From Anaspis maculata (taxonomy: Eukaryota > Arthropoda > Insecta > Coleoptera > Scraptiidae), in the NCBI GenBank assembly GCA_949128115.1, contig OX421962.1:15017262-15081261 (forward strand): DNA of 64,000 nucleotides, written 5' to 3'. The stretch's first letter is position 1. Each line of letters starts with the position of its first letter. The notes below the pieces were generated by a model. That model was given only the letters and a program-made list of their open reading frames with translations. It searched no databases and was not told the DNA's origin. Position numbers and translations under genes: made by a program. Shown piece after piece: positions 21,551-34,600 of this stretch.

Positions 21551-24500
21551 AACGCAGTTATTGTTTTGGTGAAAAAGAAAGATGGAAAAACGTTCCTGCG
21601 TCGATTACCGAAAGCTCGATGACGTTACCAAGAAAGACTCTTACCCGTTGCCGAGAACTGATGACACGATTGAGGCCGTCTCTGGTCCAAGCTGGTTTTC
21701 TACGTTAGATCTACAGAGCGGCTACTGGCAAATGGAAATGGATCCAAAAGACAAAGAAGAGACCGCTTTTCTTTCGTGTGCTGGACTTTGGCACTTCAAA
21801 GTCATGCCGTTCGGTTTATGTAATGCCCCGGCGACCTTCGAGAGGTTAATGGAGGAGGTCCTGAGAAGACTGTCATGGAAAACTTTTCTGGTTTACTTGA
21901 ACGACGTGGTGTTCATGGCAAGACTTTTCACGAGGAAATGGACCGACTCCAGCAAGTTTTCCGTAGATTAGAAGAGGCAGTAGGCTTGAAGCTCAATCCA
22001 AAGAAATGTCACTTATTCTAAAGAAAAGTGAAGTATCTGGGTCACGTGATATCGAAAGATGGTGTTCAAGCCGACGACGACAAAATTCAAGCTGTAAAGG
22101 ACTGCAAGACGCCAAGGAACATTCGAGAAGCTAGGAATTTCCTTGGGTCATGCAGCTATTACCGCCAATTTGTGAAAGGAGAGAAGCCAAAAAAGTCTTC
22201 CGATGGACTGAGGAAAGCCAACATTCATTCGAAGACTTGAAACATGCTCTGAGAACGAGTCCCGTATTGACACTTCCTCGAGACGAAGGCACTTCCATCC
22301 TTGACACAGACTGCAGTAAAGAAACAATGAGCGCTGTGCTGTCGCAAATGCAAGATGGACAAGAGAAGGTTCTGGCCTACTACAGCCGCACGTTGAACAA
22401 ACCAGAACCAAACTATTGCGTAACAGGAAGGGAGCTACTTGCAGTCGTGAAATCAATCGAGCACTTCCATGCGTACCTGTACGGCCGAAGATTCATCCTA
22501 AGGACTGATCATGGTACGTTGAAATGGTCAACAAACTTCAAAAATCCAGAAGGACAAGTTGATCGTTGGATCGAAAGACTACAAGTTTATGAACTGGAGG
22601 TAATTGTCCATCTTACAGTGGGGGAATAGTAAGTATAAGCAAGTTCTAAGATAATATACAGGTGTCCACGGTTCAAGTGCTCTAACTGTAGGGTTGTATT
22701 TTTTGGCCAAATGCAAGAAAAAATTTTCCATTCAATTTTTTTTGGGCTTCAGTTTCCAAGTTACAGGGTGTCAAAAAATTAGAAAAAAAATTGTTGACTT
22801 ATTTTTCAATAAATTATCTTGCAATTAGTAGAAGTAACACTAAACAAGAGCAATAATTTCTAATAAGTCTTATTTTCAGTTATTTTGATACGTTCAATAA
22901 TACTGCAGCTCACAAAAGTCTCATCAGTCAATTTATAGCTATGATCGATTCTCATGTTTTTCAGCATAAAATGCCATTTTTCTCGAAAGTGATTGACTTA
23001 GAGCTTCGGACCAGAGTACCTTTAATCAGAAAATGTTATCAAATATTGATTTTATCTCAGTGGCGTGCAGATAACCGGGGTTAATTGTTGGGTAACCCTA
23101 ATATCTACGCCAATGGTTCTTAAACAAAGTAATGGCAAACCCTAAATGAAAGCTGATTAATAGTCTATCAATCGTACCAAGTTTGGTTTTCGTGAAAATA
23201 GTAGTTACTAAGTTATAGCAAAAAAAGATTTTATTTTCCAATTTTTTGACACCCTGTAACTTGAAAACTGAAGTCCGAAAGCAAAAAAAATATTAGAAAA
23301 ATTTCCTTGCATTTGGCCAAAGAATACAACCCTACAGTTGAAGCACTTAAACCGTGGACACCCTGTAGAACTAGACATATTGTTTTAGACGAGCTCTCTT
23401 GAGTGATTTTGAATTTCCCTTGATAATGCGAAACTAGAGGCTTTCGAAACCGGTCGGGTTTCAATAGATGATACGTGGGAAGACAAAACTTTACTTGCTT
23501 ACAAGTTTATGACATGAAAATTCAACACTGACTTGGAAAGGCGCATTTCAACGCTGACGCCTTGTCTCGATGATCATGCCCGGAACATTGCAAGCATTGC
23601 ATAAGAAAGTGGTGATAAACGTCGTTGAAATTGAAGAACTTTAATGTGGCGGTTTGAAACTTTCTTTGGAAGAAATAAAAAAGGGCAATAACAAGATGAC
23701 GACATCCTGGGATCTCTTATTGCCTGGTTGGAAAATGATAGAAGACCCGAATGGCAAGAGATTCTGCAATGCAGTCTGGTGCTGGAAGCCTAGCCTACCT
23801 GGCCCAAATGAAAATCGCTTCGAAGCAAGAACAGCACGCTCTACAAACTATGGGAAAGCGCTGATGGTAAATGCGTCAAGAACAAACTTGTCGTTTCATA
23901 GAATCTTGTGAAAGAAATCTTGATCCAGCTCCATGTTATGTGAGAGCTCCATTTGTGAGAGGTTGGCGGTGGGTATTCTTGTTCCACTGCCAGTAATGAC
24001 GCAGGGGAAGGAATATTTGCTGGTCGCCATGGATTATTTCTCGAAGTAGCCTTGAACCATACCGATTTCAAACCTGGAAGCTCGAACCACGGGGAAGTCT
24101 TGGTGGATCTCGTGGAATTGGAGTGCCGTTGGAGGTACATTAGAATCAAGGAAAAAATTTTGAATCGAAGTACTCCAAAAGCTCATGAAAATTCTCGATA
24201 TTGACAAAAGAACCACAACCCTTCACCTCCAGTCCGATGGAATGGTTGAGCGGTTGATTCAGACCCTTATGGGCCTGCTGTCGAAATTTGTTAGCAAGAA
24301 CCAAAGAAATTGGGACGAAAAGATGCCGCTATGTCTCTTGGCATATCGTAGCTGCGTTCATGAAAGTACGAAATACAGCCCAGCAATGATGGTGATGAGG
24401 AAAGAACTGAGACTTCCCGTCGACTTGGTATGTGGCTCCTGTCCAGAAGAATTTCGAGGACGATGGTACTCTGAGATTGTGTGGTGGCTGAAAGAGCATA

Positions 24501-24610
24501 GTGAACAAATATCTGGTTGTCACATAATACCTATATCTCACAAAGGATTGAGGAAATTTTTGAAACGCTTCATAAAAGTGATTATTACATACAACGCCCT
24601 TGATTATTAG
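21551..24610 (+). pseudogene. Decayed Ty3/gypsy pol remnant (RT-RNase H-integrase)
   Basis: The remnant begins with VIVLVKKKDGK, shifts frame and continues as reverse transcriptase (CVDYRKLDDVTKKDSYPLPR; FSTLDLQSGYWQ; MPFGLCNAPATFERLMEEVL). The catalytic box reads YLND where YLDD is expected. More frameshifts (~21,913, ~22,185), an internal stop (~22,018) and a deletion after YYRQFVKG follow. RNase H is largely intact at 22,190-22,620 (LDTDCS, TGRELLAVV, RTDHGTLKW). After an inserted TIR element come HFNADALSR, linker sequence and a broken integrase core (EYLLVAMDYFSK; LHLQSDGMVERLIQTLMG; PLCLLAYRSCVHEST). No LTRs or gag were recognised. The motifs fit the mdg1/412-like side of Ty3/gypsy. It is an old copy that cannot make a working polyprotein. 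Confidence 0.85.
22659..23365. mobile_element. 707-bp TIR element inside the gypsy remnant (TA TSD)
   Basis: The left CAGGTGTCCACGGTTCAAG and right CTTAAACCGTGGACACCCTG match as inverted repeats, followed inward by ACTGTAGGGTTGTATT and TGGCCAAATGCAAG on both sides. TA flanks it. It lies between the RNase H and integrase parts, so it is younger than the retroelement. Confidence 0.75.
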
Positions 24611-24905
24611 ACCTACAAGGATAATATTCTCTTATCTAAATCCCACTGTCAATAGCAACCGGATGAAATTCATATAAACAACAAAATCTGACAGCTGTCA
24701 CTTCGGACTTCTTTTATGTAATAATCTTCAAAATATCACTCGTGCTCGAGATTTTCCCAGATAATTTTGGCCAGGCGTTTCCCTCGGGCTGATTGTCCCT
24801 GGATAAATGCCCTCCTCCTACGGAGTCGGGCATTTATCGCTACAATCAGCACTCGCGATCGCCTGACCAAAATTATCGTGAAAATCTAAGCACTTGTGAT
24901 ATTAC
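24562..24905. repeat. Single inverted copy of the ~300-bp hairpin unit
   Basis: ACGCCCTTGATTATTAGACC, CTGACAGCTGTCACTTCGGA, the hairpin halves GATAATTTTGGCCAGGCG and CGCCTGACCAAAATTATC and ATCACAAGTGCTTAG all occur, in reverse orientation to the five tandem copies at 36.2-37.7 kb. It abuts the end of the gypsy integrase remnant. Confidence 0.75.
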
Positions 24906-25361
24906 TGTTGAATATTTCCCCAAAATTGTCCTGAATCAGGCGATTGTTCGAACTTGTTGACAAAGTGAAAAAAGTGATAACCTGGGGCACAGAGTATCTG
25001 GAGTTTCCATCGAAAACTGTTCACGTGAACCTAACGCTATTTGAATTTATCCAGATTGTACGTAATTCCAAAAATACCTGGAATAGTTACTCATTGGACT
25101 GGATAATATTGTCAAAGGTCACCGTCGTCTTACCTTTTCTTGGCTTCTATTCGGGCCATTCTGATATGCCCGAATACTGGACGATCGTTGACTTCATGGT
25201 TGACTTTAACTGGGTGACGTATAGGATGACACTCGCTTGACTTTTTCAGTACATCCCGGGTTATTCATAAGTGGCGCAAGTTGAATAATCAAGAAAAGGG
25301 GACGTTTCAGACGTTTATTGAACATTAAAGATTATTGAAAATGAGCGATAACAATGGTTAA

Positions 25362-25739
25362 ATGACTAGAGTAAAGAACTTACATTATGGAATACACTAC
25401 GTTGACCCCGTGCATTGCAACGAACCTTTTCCCCGCACCACTACCACGCGATCGGCTCGGATCAAAAGAGACCGTTCCTCTTTTCCTCTAAAGGTTTTAT
25501 CATCTCGGTTCATTCTTCACCCCTCCTTTGGATTTTTCCATGGAGACCTCTCCTTTGGATTTTTCCATGGAGGTCGGTGGACGGTGTACTTTGACTGTGC
25601 CGGATGTGATTCTGCTCTCTTTGCAAAAATTGCACTTTGCGTTCCCGGATCATTGCGATGCAAGAGGTGCAACGTACTTATTTACTGTATCGGGTGCGCC
25701 GTAAGTCGGTTACACCGAGACATACCGGGTGAATCATAA
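25362..25739 (+). other. Unassigned ORF of 125 aa between two gypsy remnants
   Basis: It opens with ATG at 25362 and stays open to 25739. It contains a 27-bp tandem duplication (CTCCTTTGGATTTTTCCATG twice, ~25,520-25,570) and a Cys-rich tail with CKRCNV and YCIGC. No splice sites or homologous domain were recognised, and its setting between transposon debris argues against a host gene. Confidence 0.25.
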
Positions 25740-25754
25740 GTTCAAATTGTCATT

Positions 25755-27120
25755 TCTGACAATATGGTCAGTTTCCTCTACGATATCCTGGTCACGGGTG
25801 CAAACAAGGAGGAGCACCTGGAAACCCTCAAAGCGGTACTGAAGCATCTGAAGCGAAACTGAAGGTCAAGAAAAAAAATTGTTCCAAGCAGAAGTCGAGT
25901 ATATGGATCATGTCACCTCAAAGCAAGGCCTAAGAAAGACAAACGACAAGGTACTGGCGATCACATATGCCCCAGAACAAGCTAGATCGTTCTTCGGCAT
26001 AGTGAATTCCTACTCCAAATTTGTACCAAACTTGGCGAAAACCTTGAGACCAATATAGCGATGTACATACAAGCTACTTACAAAAACAGAAGAGCTCAAA
26101 TGGACCAGAGAATGTCAGCAATGATTAGAAAAAATTAAAAATGTATTTGTTGGCTGCAAATTCTTGTCTGGTGCATTTTAATCTGAATTTGTCAATTATG
26201 ATGACGACGGACGCATCTGTAGAGGGAGTTCCATCCGTATTCAGCCACGTTGCCAATAAAGAAAAACTGACTAGCTGCGTGTCAAGAACATTAATGCCGT
26301 CAAAAAAAGCTACTCTGTAGTACATTGCCTATAGTATGTACTATGATGTAACGAAGTTTCACAAATTGCTGTATACGCATAATTGGACGATAAAGACTGA
26401 CCATAAACCGCTTGTGGCTCTTTTCGAATCACCTAAAGGTATTCTGTCAATGTATGCCAACAGACTGCAAATAAGGGGAGCACACTTGTCATGCTTCAAC
26501 TACAAGATTCAGTTTGCATATGAAAGGGAAGAACAATCTGGTAGCTGATTGTCCATCTAGAATTCCTTGGCAAGTAACCACCGTTTCTTTAAGGTACAAC
26601 GACAATGAAAAAACCTAAATTTCGCGATGACTTCAGAAGAATGGCCGATAGATAGCGGAACAATAGCGAATGCAACTGAAGAAGATGAAACGCTCGATAA
26701 AACGTTGAAAACTGGAGAGAGATCGAATGCCTGAAAAAAGACGATTGGATTACAGCGAATGAAGAACCGTACCAACACAGAAAAAAAGAGCTTAGTCTGA
26801 ATCAGGAATTACTGTCATGGGGATGGGAGTATAGCATCGTCATCCCTCAAAGTCTGCGGAAAAGGCTACTCGATGAACTACACTTCGCGCATTTTCCATA
26901 TGAAGTTGAAAGCAAAATCCTGAATTTGGTGGCGTGGTCTGCATGGAGACATCGAGAATGTTTGCAATTCATGACTGCCGTGCTTAAGTACCCTGGACAA
27001 GACCCTCCGAAGACTGTTGAGACTCCGTGGCCTTATTGAGAAAAACACCGTTCGAGATAATTCACATTGTACTACTTGACTTGGTGAAATTCTGGACATT
27101 TGGCAAAGGTCTCAGTCAAT
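25755..27120 (+). pseudogene. Second decayed Ty3/gypsy pol remnant
   Basis: The piece starts in the RT palm (FLYDILVTGANKEEHLETLK, the residue before the second catalytic Asp being Tyr). It then passes through many stops and frameshifts to RNase H (MMTTDASVEGVPSVFSHVAN; TIKTDHKPLVALFESPKGI; ANRLQIRGAHLSCFNYKIQF) and the zinc-binding/N-terminal integrase region (IVIPQSLRKRLLDELHFAHF). It differs clearly from the first remnant; the TDHKPLVALFE wording resembles Mag-like Ty3/gypsy elements. It is an inactive relic. Confidence 0.75.
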
Positions 27121-27978
27121 AATCATAACAGTTTTCCTTTTATTGGTCCCAAGACTCCCAAGTGAAAGTTGCCCCACCACATTTTGGTTGGTGATAGGGG
27201 CAATGGCTACGTGACCTTGGTCCGCGACCTAAGCACTTAATTTGACCCAAATAAATTCAGTCCACGTGGTGTAAACGATTGCGGACAAGGACCAAGTAGC
27301 TTGGGTCAGGCTCCGGTTAGTCGGCCCAACTCCTCGGTTCTGGAGGAGCAGCATGATATATCTTCTCTTTGGTGAAACGAAGAATGAATTCGTTAAAGCG
27401 AGTATGGAAGCCGCTTCGATGGAAGCTCATCCAAGAGTTGTTGAAATCATTGTGGTCACTGAGAAGGTAAGAGTTAACTGAAGTGAAACTGATAACTTCT
27501 CTGATTGTCTTGTAGATTGTAGGTTCGACTGGAGCACACACTTGCAGTTTCGAGACGAATACATCGTGGTCAGATTCACCGATGAGAGAATCATTTTTGG
27601 AGATTTTACTTGAAATTCAAAAAGTCAACTTTGAAGGGCTGTATCTTCGTTAGGCCGAACTTAGCAGAATGGTATATAGGTTTTCGTCATATTTTGACAA
27701 GATCTACCCTCAGTCGAATTTTTTGCTATCATCGCTGAAACACCCTGTATAACACAGCATAGTGTAAGCGATATATAAATTGTTATTAAATATCTTCAGA
27801 AAGGTGGTCTCAATCTCGGGAATCCTCAAATTCAGAGTGTGAAAGTGATCTTGAATAGCTTTAGTTTCGGCTTTAGTAGAAAAATATTCCTGCTGAATTT
27901 TGTTGGATTTCATCAAACCGCTGGTTGCACAGATATCGCCGTTTAAAATTCAAGCCCGAAAATGGAGAACACCCAGTA
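27121..27978. other. Non-coding, repeat-derived
   Basis: It includes a right-end-like CACCCTGTA at ~27,741 whose left partner I could not find. No gene was seen. Confidence 0.4.
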
Positions 27979-28881
27979 CCGTAGAGTGGGGCTACTTTGA
28001 AACGAGGGGTAACTTTGAACAAAAAAATAACTTTGCTATAATAATTAATACCAAAAATAATATCAGGTTTAGATACATGCAGTTTTTTTTATTAGGTTTA
28101 TTATACTTCAGGAATTGTATGGCAGCACTGGTTGAAGATCATTATTTTAGGTTGGTAATGATGACGTTTTGTTGACAGCTGTCAAAAAAGTGAGGTTGAT
28201 GAGGTGCGCAAACTTTACCGTTTGGAGAAGTTAGTATTTGCCTTACAGCCACCAAAATTCGTTTATGTTACCTTTGAAATGTTGCGACAAAGATGTAATG
28301 ACCTAGAGCGTTCCATCGAAACTTTACAGTGAATAACTATGGACTTAATGTATTGTTCAGAGATATTGATCTTTCTATTTTATATTTTTACGTTTACCTA
28401 ATCACATTTTTGCTACAGAATTTTTGGAAAATTATGTGTTATTTTCAACTATGTCATTCATGGGTTTAATTTAAGGTTCAATTCTTATGACATAGTCTTT
28501 TTTTATTGTACCTGCATGTAAAACTAATAAAATACCTGAACATAACTTATAGTTTCTTTAAAATTTGGAGAATTTTTTTTTCAAATCAAACTATTTTTTT
28601 TCAGTTTTGTAGCGTTCAAAGAAACCCTATTAAAAAGGTTTAATTGAAATTGTATGTTTCGATTACCTCTGTTCAAAGTAACCTCAACCGAGGGGTTACT
28701 TTGAACACCCACATTTTAATTTAAAAAAGGCCGTGTTGGTCATATTGCAACTGGAATTTTCGATTAACTGTAGCTCAAAGCGATGCCCGTGATATACCTT
28801 TTTTCAAAATTTTCACACAAACACTTTCGAAGATATCAGCATTTAAACTGGAAAACTGTTCAAAGTAACCTCACTCTACGG
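27979..28881. mobile_element. 903-bp TIR element, CCGTAGAGTGGGG ends, TA TSD
   Basis: The left CCGTAGAGTGGGGCTACTTT and right AAAGTAACCTCACTCTACGG are near-perfect inverted ends. The subterminal motif GGGGTTACTTTGAAC/GTTCAAAGTAACCTC repeats at ~28,005, 28,672 and 28,693. TA flanks both sides. The interior has only short ORFs. Confidence 0.8.
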
Positions 28882-29170
28882 TATGCTCGTAGCTGTCACC
28901 ATTTTTTTTTTTGGTCACTGATTTAGACTTGCTTTGAGATGTCTTCTATCCCTGGCATTCAGGCATGTCGCATTAGTCATATGTAAGTGTAACCCGGTAT
29001 TAATTTATTGAATCTCATGATTATATCTTTACATATTCCTTCAGGGCATTTATTGAATATCCAGGGTGGTGTAGCGCATCATGCATCGCCCGGGAGGTGA
29101 TAGAGAACAAGGTCAAAGTGCTAAAGCAAAGTGGATGTCGAAAAAATTTTGTTTATAATAAATAATAATA

Positions 29171-31088
29171 GGCCAGTCAAATTAGAACAAATTTTTCCGT
29201 TTGAGGGAAAAAACTGTTTGAGTTTTGGAAATTTGACAGTAATGTCCGGTAAGGTGTACTGTTGAACATACTAAAAGTCCCCAACTCTACCTATTGAGCT
29301 TGAGCCACCATCTTGGAAAAATGGTCCTTCGAAAATCAAAAATAGGCGGTTTTTTGCCTATGGCTAGAGATATTGTTTTCAAAATTTGTGCAGATGTTGG
29401 CAGTCTACATCAAAGCTAAACGTGACAGTTGAGATAGAAAAAAAAGTGCGGAAATATTTTTTTTTTTTTATTAAGCAAAAATTTGGTTTTCGAGTTTGAC
29501 ATTTCCAACAGGGCGGAGTAAAGGTTTTAATCGAACATCAATCACTTTTGATATTCACATATTGTAAGACAAGATTTCATCAGTATTGTGCCTTCACGAG
29601 CTTCTGGAATGCTCGATATGAATTAGACTGAAAGAATAATAGCTTAGTCCAAAAAGTGTTGTCGATTGGTTCTGAAGGAAACATTTCGAAACAAAAGACA
29701 TCAGCAACAAAGAATTTTGTATAACAAAAAGTAACGATACAAAATGGAAGTAGTGAAGCATACCTGATGCCAAAAAGACTGCCTTCACATTTCTGAAAAA
29801 AAGAACAAGATTAATTGATTCATTTGAAAGTTATTAGTCCTCAAACTTGACTTAACAAATCTTATCCAGTCAAATAGGGAAAAGTAGAGAGAAGTAACTG
29901 TCGGAGTTTCAGAAATTTGACAGGGATGTTTGCTAAGGTATACTTATAAACATAAAAAGTCCCCGCCTCTACCTGTTGTGCTCGAGCCGCCATCTTGGAA
30001 AAATGGTGATAAACTTGATCGAAGGAATATTTTTCCAAGATGGCGGCTCAAGCGCAACAGGTAGAGGCGGGGACTTTTAGTTTTATAAGTATACCTTAGC
30101 AAACATCCCTGTCAAATTTCTGAAACTCCGACAGTTACTTCTCTCTACTTTTCCCTATTTGACTGGCTGAAATTTGTAAAGTCAAGTTTGAGGACTAATA
30201 ACTTCCAAATAAATCAATTGATTTTTTTTTAGCAATGTAAAGGCTGTATTTTTGGCACCAGGTATGCTTCACTACTTCCATTTTGTATCGTTACTTTTTA
30301 TTATACAGGGTGGATTTCAACATTTTCATTGATTCTTTTGTACTATTTTGGATAAGGCACATCAATATGGGGCTCATATGCAGTTGAATAACCTTTAGAC
30401 CTCCTGTATATCTTATGCTGATGTCTTTTGTTCCAAAATGTTTCCTTCAGAACCAATCGAAAACACTTTTTGGACTCGGCTATTATTCTTTCAGTTTAAT
30501 TCATATCGAGCATTCCAGAAGCTCGTGAAGGCACAATACTGATGAAATCTTGTTTTACAATATGTGAATATCAAAACTGATTGATGTTCAATTGGAACCT
30601 TTACTCCGCCCTGTTGGAAATGTCAAACTCGAAAACCAAATTTTTGCTTAATATAAAAAAATAGAAAAATATTTTCGCAATTTTTTTCTATCTCAACTGT
30701 CACGTTCAGCTTTGATGTAGACTGCCAACATTTTCACAAATTTTGAAGACAATATCTCTAGCCATAGGCAAAAAATCGCCTTTTGTTTTTGTTAAGTTAA
30801 TGTTATTAATATCAACAGATACGAGGAACAAATCGGTATGAAACAATTTTTGTAGACAATTAATAGCCTTGATTTTTAATAAAACTTCACTAAATATCTC
30901 TGACGACTAGCGCAATATAAGCAGAAAACTGGATCGAAGGACCATTTTTACAAGATGGCGGCTCGAGCTCAATAGGTAGAGTTGGGGACTTTTAGTATGT
31001 TTATCAGTACACCTTACCGGACATTACTGTCAAACTTCCAAAACTCCAACAGTTTTTTTTTTCTCCAGCTTTCCTTATTTGACTGGCC
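29171..31088. mobile_element. 1.9-kb foldback element
   Basis: The ends GGCCAGTCAAATTAG and AATTTGACTGGCC-type sequence bound long arms: AAAAGTCCCCAACTCTACCT against AGGTAGAGTTGGGGACTTTT, GCCACCATCTTGG, GATGTAGACTGCC and GAGCTTCTGGAATGCTCGAT against its complement. The right arm carries extra pieces, including a TATACAGGGTGG...CCTGTATA insert at ~30,300-30,415. No transposase is present. Confidence 0.75.
29866..30166. mobile_element. 301-bp near-perfect palindrome at the centre of the foldback element
   Basis: CCAGTCAAATAGGGAAAAGT pairs with ACTTTTCCCTATTTGACTGG. The arms run with almost no mismatch through AGTCCCCGCCTCTACCTGTT and GCCGCCATCTTGGAAAAAT to a short loop near 30,015. It shares its terminal and AAGTCCCC...CTCTACCT motifs with the outer element, but the sequence is distinct and much less diverged between arms. 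Confidence 0.8.
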
Positions 31089-32150
31089 TATAATAATTGT
31101 TATTCTATCCTTTTCTTCTTCAATTCCAAAAGGTAACATTTTTTCCAGAGACCCTGCAGACCTCTTTGCAACGTAGGTACCGTGACAACGAAATGCGTTA
31201 TTTTTTAATCACCCATCACCTGTACCTGTACCCACGTCGCCTATTCCAAAAAATTTCAGACGTCTTCCGCAAAGAAGTCGAAGACCCTCGTCGCTTCCAT
31301 TATTGCTCCAGGACCAGAATATTCCAGCATTGGTTGCTATAGTTAATTTTCTCCACCTATTCACGAAAGCTCTAGAAAAGCCTCGAGAAAAGCCTATTAC
31401 ATATTTGGTTTCGCGAACATTCTGGCAAGCTCTTGATTCACACGGCTCCTCCGCCAATTGTGCAGGTGTGTGTCTTATCGCGTGTCTTTATCGTGGCCTC
31501 TAGCGAGTCTCATAGCACTAAAATGAATATAATAGCACGGTAACTTCGGTAAGTTCTAAAATACGTTTGATTAATTGATGATTCCCTCAAAGCAAAGAGT
31601 CGAAACGAAACGAAAATGTCAATTGTTGAAAATCGGCGCATATGCTTCCCTTTTATGGGAAGGACAGGAACAAAGCCTGAAAACCAAATAAATAGCATTA
31701 TCATTACCTAAGACAAACGACAAAGTAGCGCTTCACGTAACACATAGTCAATAATCATCCGTTATTTTTGCAGAGAACTGATTGTCCGGACCCATTGCGA
31801 AGCTACCCACACGCGCCAATATAATGAGCAATTATATTAATGATGAACAGCTACCCACTTGACTGCACCTCTACATTCATACTCCTCCGGAAGAATAATG
31901 CCTCCGTGAAATTTGCACCTATTTACAGGAACAAGAACCGCTAAATTACAAAGCGTGTCCCACAGGGCGCTAATTGATCACCTATTCTTTACCTCTCCGG
32001 TAGCTTTGTGTTGCTAAGCAAAATCACACCAGCATGTGAAAATTCGGCAAGGCATGCGGCTACGGTTCTTTGAAAAATTCGCACGCGCCTCTAAATGGCC
32101 AACGACTTTGCTGGAAAACTGTTATTATGCAAATTGTCTTTGTTATAGAT
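31089..32150. other. Intergenic stretch upstream of the GC-rich exon
   Basis: Only short overlapping ORFs on both strands (31,100-31,500), without recognisable motifs. Confidence 0.4.
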
Positions 32151-32159
32151 AGAGTCAAA

Positions 32160-33042
32160 CTGGGCAACAGACAAAGATAAATGAGTAAAGATCGAGGCAA
32201 AGACGGAGACGAGACGAGCGTGCAGGAGGAGATTCCCGATTCGGCGTCATCCACTCATCCCTCTGGTTCGGCCTTGGCCGTCTTCGCGCGTGTATCTACC
32301 TGTGCCTGTGCCACACGAGGGGCTGAAAACGCCCGAGCCGCTATCGATTTTCGCCGCCGGGAAGGATGAAAGGGCAAAGGTGGCATCCCCGGCATGCTGC
32401 CAACAGATGTCCCGGCACTGCAACCGGCAGACACAAAGCCGAAGCGAAGCCAACAAGCGGTTTCTGCTGCGTGCTAGAGTGCGAGTCGTCGAGTCTCGAG
32501 TCGAGCCACGGCACTGGTCCGATGCGGACCTCCGCTAAAGAACCCGGTCTCTCCACATCACAGAACCGCTCCGACCCGGCCCTTTTCGCCGTCTGGCGTC
32601 CGTTCTTCTGGGACCGTTGGCAGATCCGCGACCGCTGAGCGAAGGGTGCGACCGGAAATGCTGGCCAGCCACCGCCGTCCGGGTCCATATGCTCCGGCCG
32701 AAGAACCGTGAAAGTGTGTGCGCCCGAAGAAAGTGTGTCTCTGTGTCAGTTGTTTTTATCAGATCGATTTACCAAAGTGTGAATTTTTCCAAATAGTTTT
32801 CAAAAAAGAAAGGCTTGAACCATAACAATAACACAAAGCCACCCAGTGTGTCAATGACCTTTACACACTAATAAACATAGCAGTGCTGTGTTGCGTTCCA
32901 CCATCCAAGTTGACAAGAGAGATATAAATGCATCGTTGTTTACGAATCACGCAACAAATGCAAAGAACGCATTTGGTGGACGAACCACAACGTTATTGTC
33001 ATCATTATTTTCTGTGCTAGTCCTTCGAAACTTGGATCTCAT
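32160..33042 (+). promoter_or_regulatory. GC-rich promoter / 5' UTR exon ending in a split start codon
   Basis: The region 32,190-32,720 is strikingly CpG-rich for this window. It is followed by an A/T-richer leader that ends GGATCTCAT|GTAAGTATC, a consensus donor at 33043. The last two exon bases are AT. The membrane-protein exon at 58462 begins with G, so splicing makes the ATG. Upstream in that frame the leader is open from 32858 and has no earlier in-frame ATG. An Inr-like TCAGT lies at 32746-32750. A 62-aa ORF starting at ATG 32181 may be a uORF or chance. Confidence 0.5.
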
Positions 33043-33599
33043 GTAAGTATCATAGCCGCAATAATTAAATCTTCCTTGGCAACCGTGCACACCATGTTTT
33101 GGCACCGCCAAGTACCATCAAGTATCTGAATCTGCTTGGCATTGCGTGTTCCAATTAGTATATGCTCTTGCGGATGGCCAGTTCAGCGACTTCGTTGGGT
33201 GACTGAACTGATGAAACAATGGCGCTGCTGCTACCTGAAATGATTGCGGTGAAATCCTCGAAAAGGACATGCCCATGCGGTCGTGGTGGTGGGCGAACGT
33301 GTTTTGCCGAATTTGCTGAATTCCACAAGCGTGATATGGGTACTCGATCGGAGAGACAAAGGCTCACATCGATATGGTCTGCAGAATGCAGTCGGGTGTT
33401 TCTTTGTCTGGTCATGGTGAAAGATTTATAAACGTGCTTGTGGTATGATTCATGCATAGGTAATCAATGAGCGGAGCGAACCGTTCGGATCTATGATCTA
33501 TGGGAAATGTTGCATGCAGCATTGCGGCACAACCTCTGGCGAGTTGCAATTGTTGAAGCACAATAAGAATAAAAAATGTTATTATTCGCTGATAAGTAT

Positions 33600-34600
33600 T
33601 TGGAAATGTACATATTTGTTGTGAAAAATTGTTCTACATAGTTGATCGCTCGTACTCAAATGCAATGTCGATGTCGGGTCGAAATCAACAAGTTTTGATT
33701 GGCGAGAAAAAGAACTCGATATGTTCAGCCATTTGGAAGATATTTGCTGGAGACCCTGACTGGAAGACAAGTCACAAACCTGGAGACTTCGACAACAGTA
33801 CAAGCCACGAACCTGGAGACTCCGACGTGAGGACAAGTCACAAACCCATACGATTGGCGGAGGAGCAGCTCGATAGCTTGCTGAAAGCTGGAGCCATGAA
33901 GTTGCCCTTGAATATCATATTGTGGATATCTCCTAACCCAAGTGGACGAAACTTGGAGATGTACATATTTGTTGTTGAAAATTGTCCATGAGTAAACGAT
34001 CGTCCTCAAAGGTGTCAAGCCGAAATACATGATTCGATTAGGGAAAAAACGAACTCCATAATACACTTACTTCCACAAAATTCGATCCACTGGAAAATTC
34101 CACAAAACTCGATCCACTGGAAAAATTGGTCTATTTTGATGGCCCATGATTTCCAAAAGAGTTGATAGATCTTGAAATTTCTTCTGTTACTGGAAAGGTA
34201 ATTTTTGAGAAAAACGTTGCATCATTTCTTATCTACTGATAGATGTCGGGCCGAAATAACAAGTTTTGATTGGCGAAGAAACGGACTGGCTGTATTAAGC
34301 CATTTGGCAGATATTGAAGACATTCGCTGGAGACTCCGACTGGGAGACAAGTCGCAATCCCGGAGACTGCGAAATTGGTATAAGCCACGAACCTGGAGAC
34401 TCCGACGTGGGAATAAGCTACAACCCCATACAATTGGCGAAGGAGCAGCTCGATAGCTTGCTGGAGCCATGAAGTTGCTCCTTTTTTTAGTGATCTCTTC
34501 ACCCAAGTAAACGAGACTTGGAGATGTACATATTTGCTGCTGAAAATTGCTCATAAGTAACCGATCGTCCCCAGAGGTGTCGAGCCGAGACAGATGATTC
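33600..34600. repeat. Two direct copies of a ~350-bp repeat with internal short duplications
   Basis: GATGTCGGG(T/C)CGAAAT, AACAAGTTTTGATTGGCGA, CCACGAACCTGGAGACTCCG, GGAGCAGCTCGATAGCTTGC and ACTTGGAGATGTACATATTT occur in order at 33,669-33,970 and 34,244-34,535. Inside, ACCTGGAGAC-type phrases repeat every ~30 bp. ORFs here are repeat translations. Confidence 0.6.
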
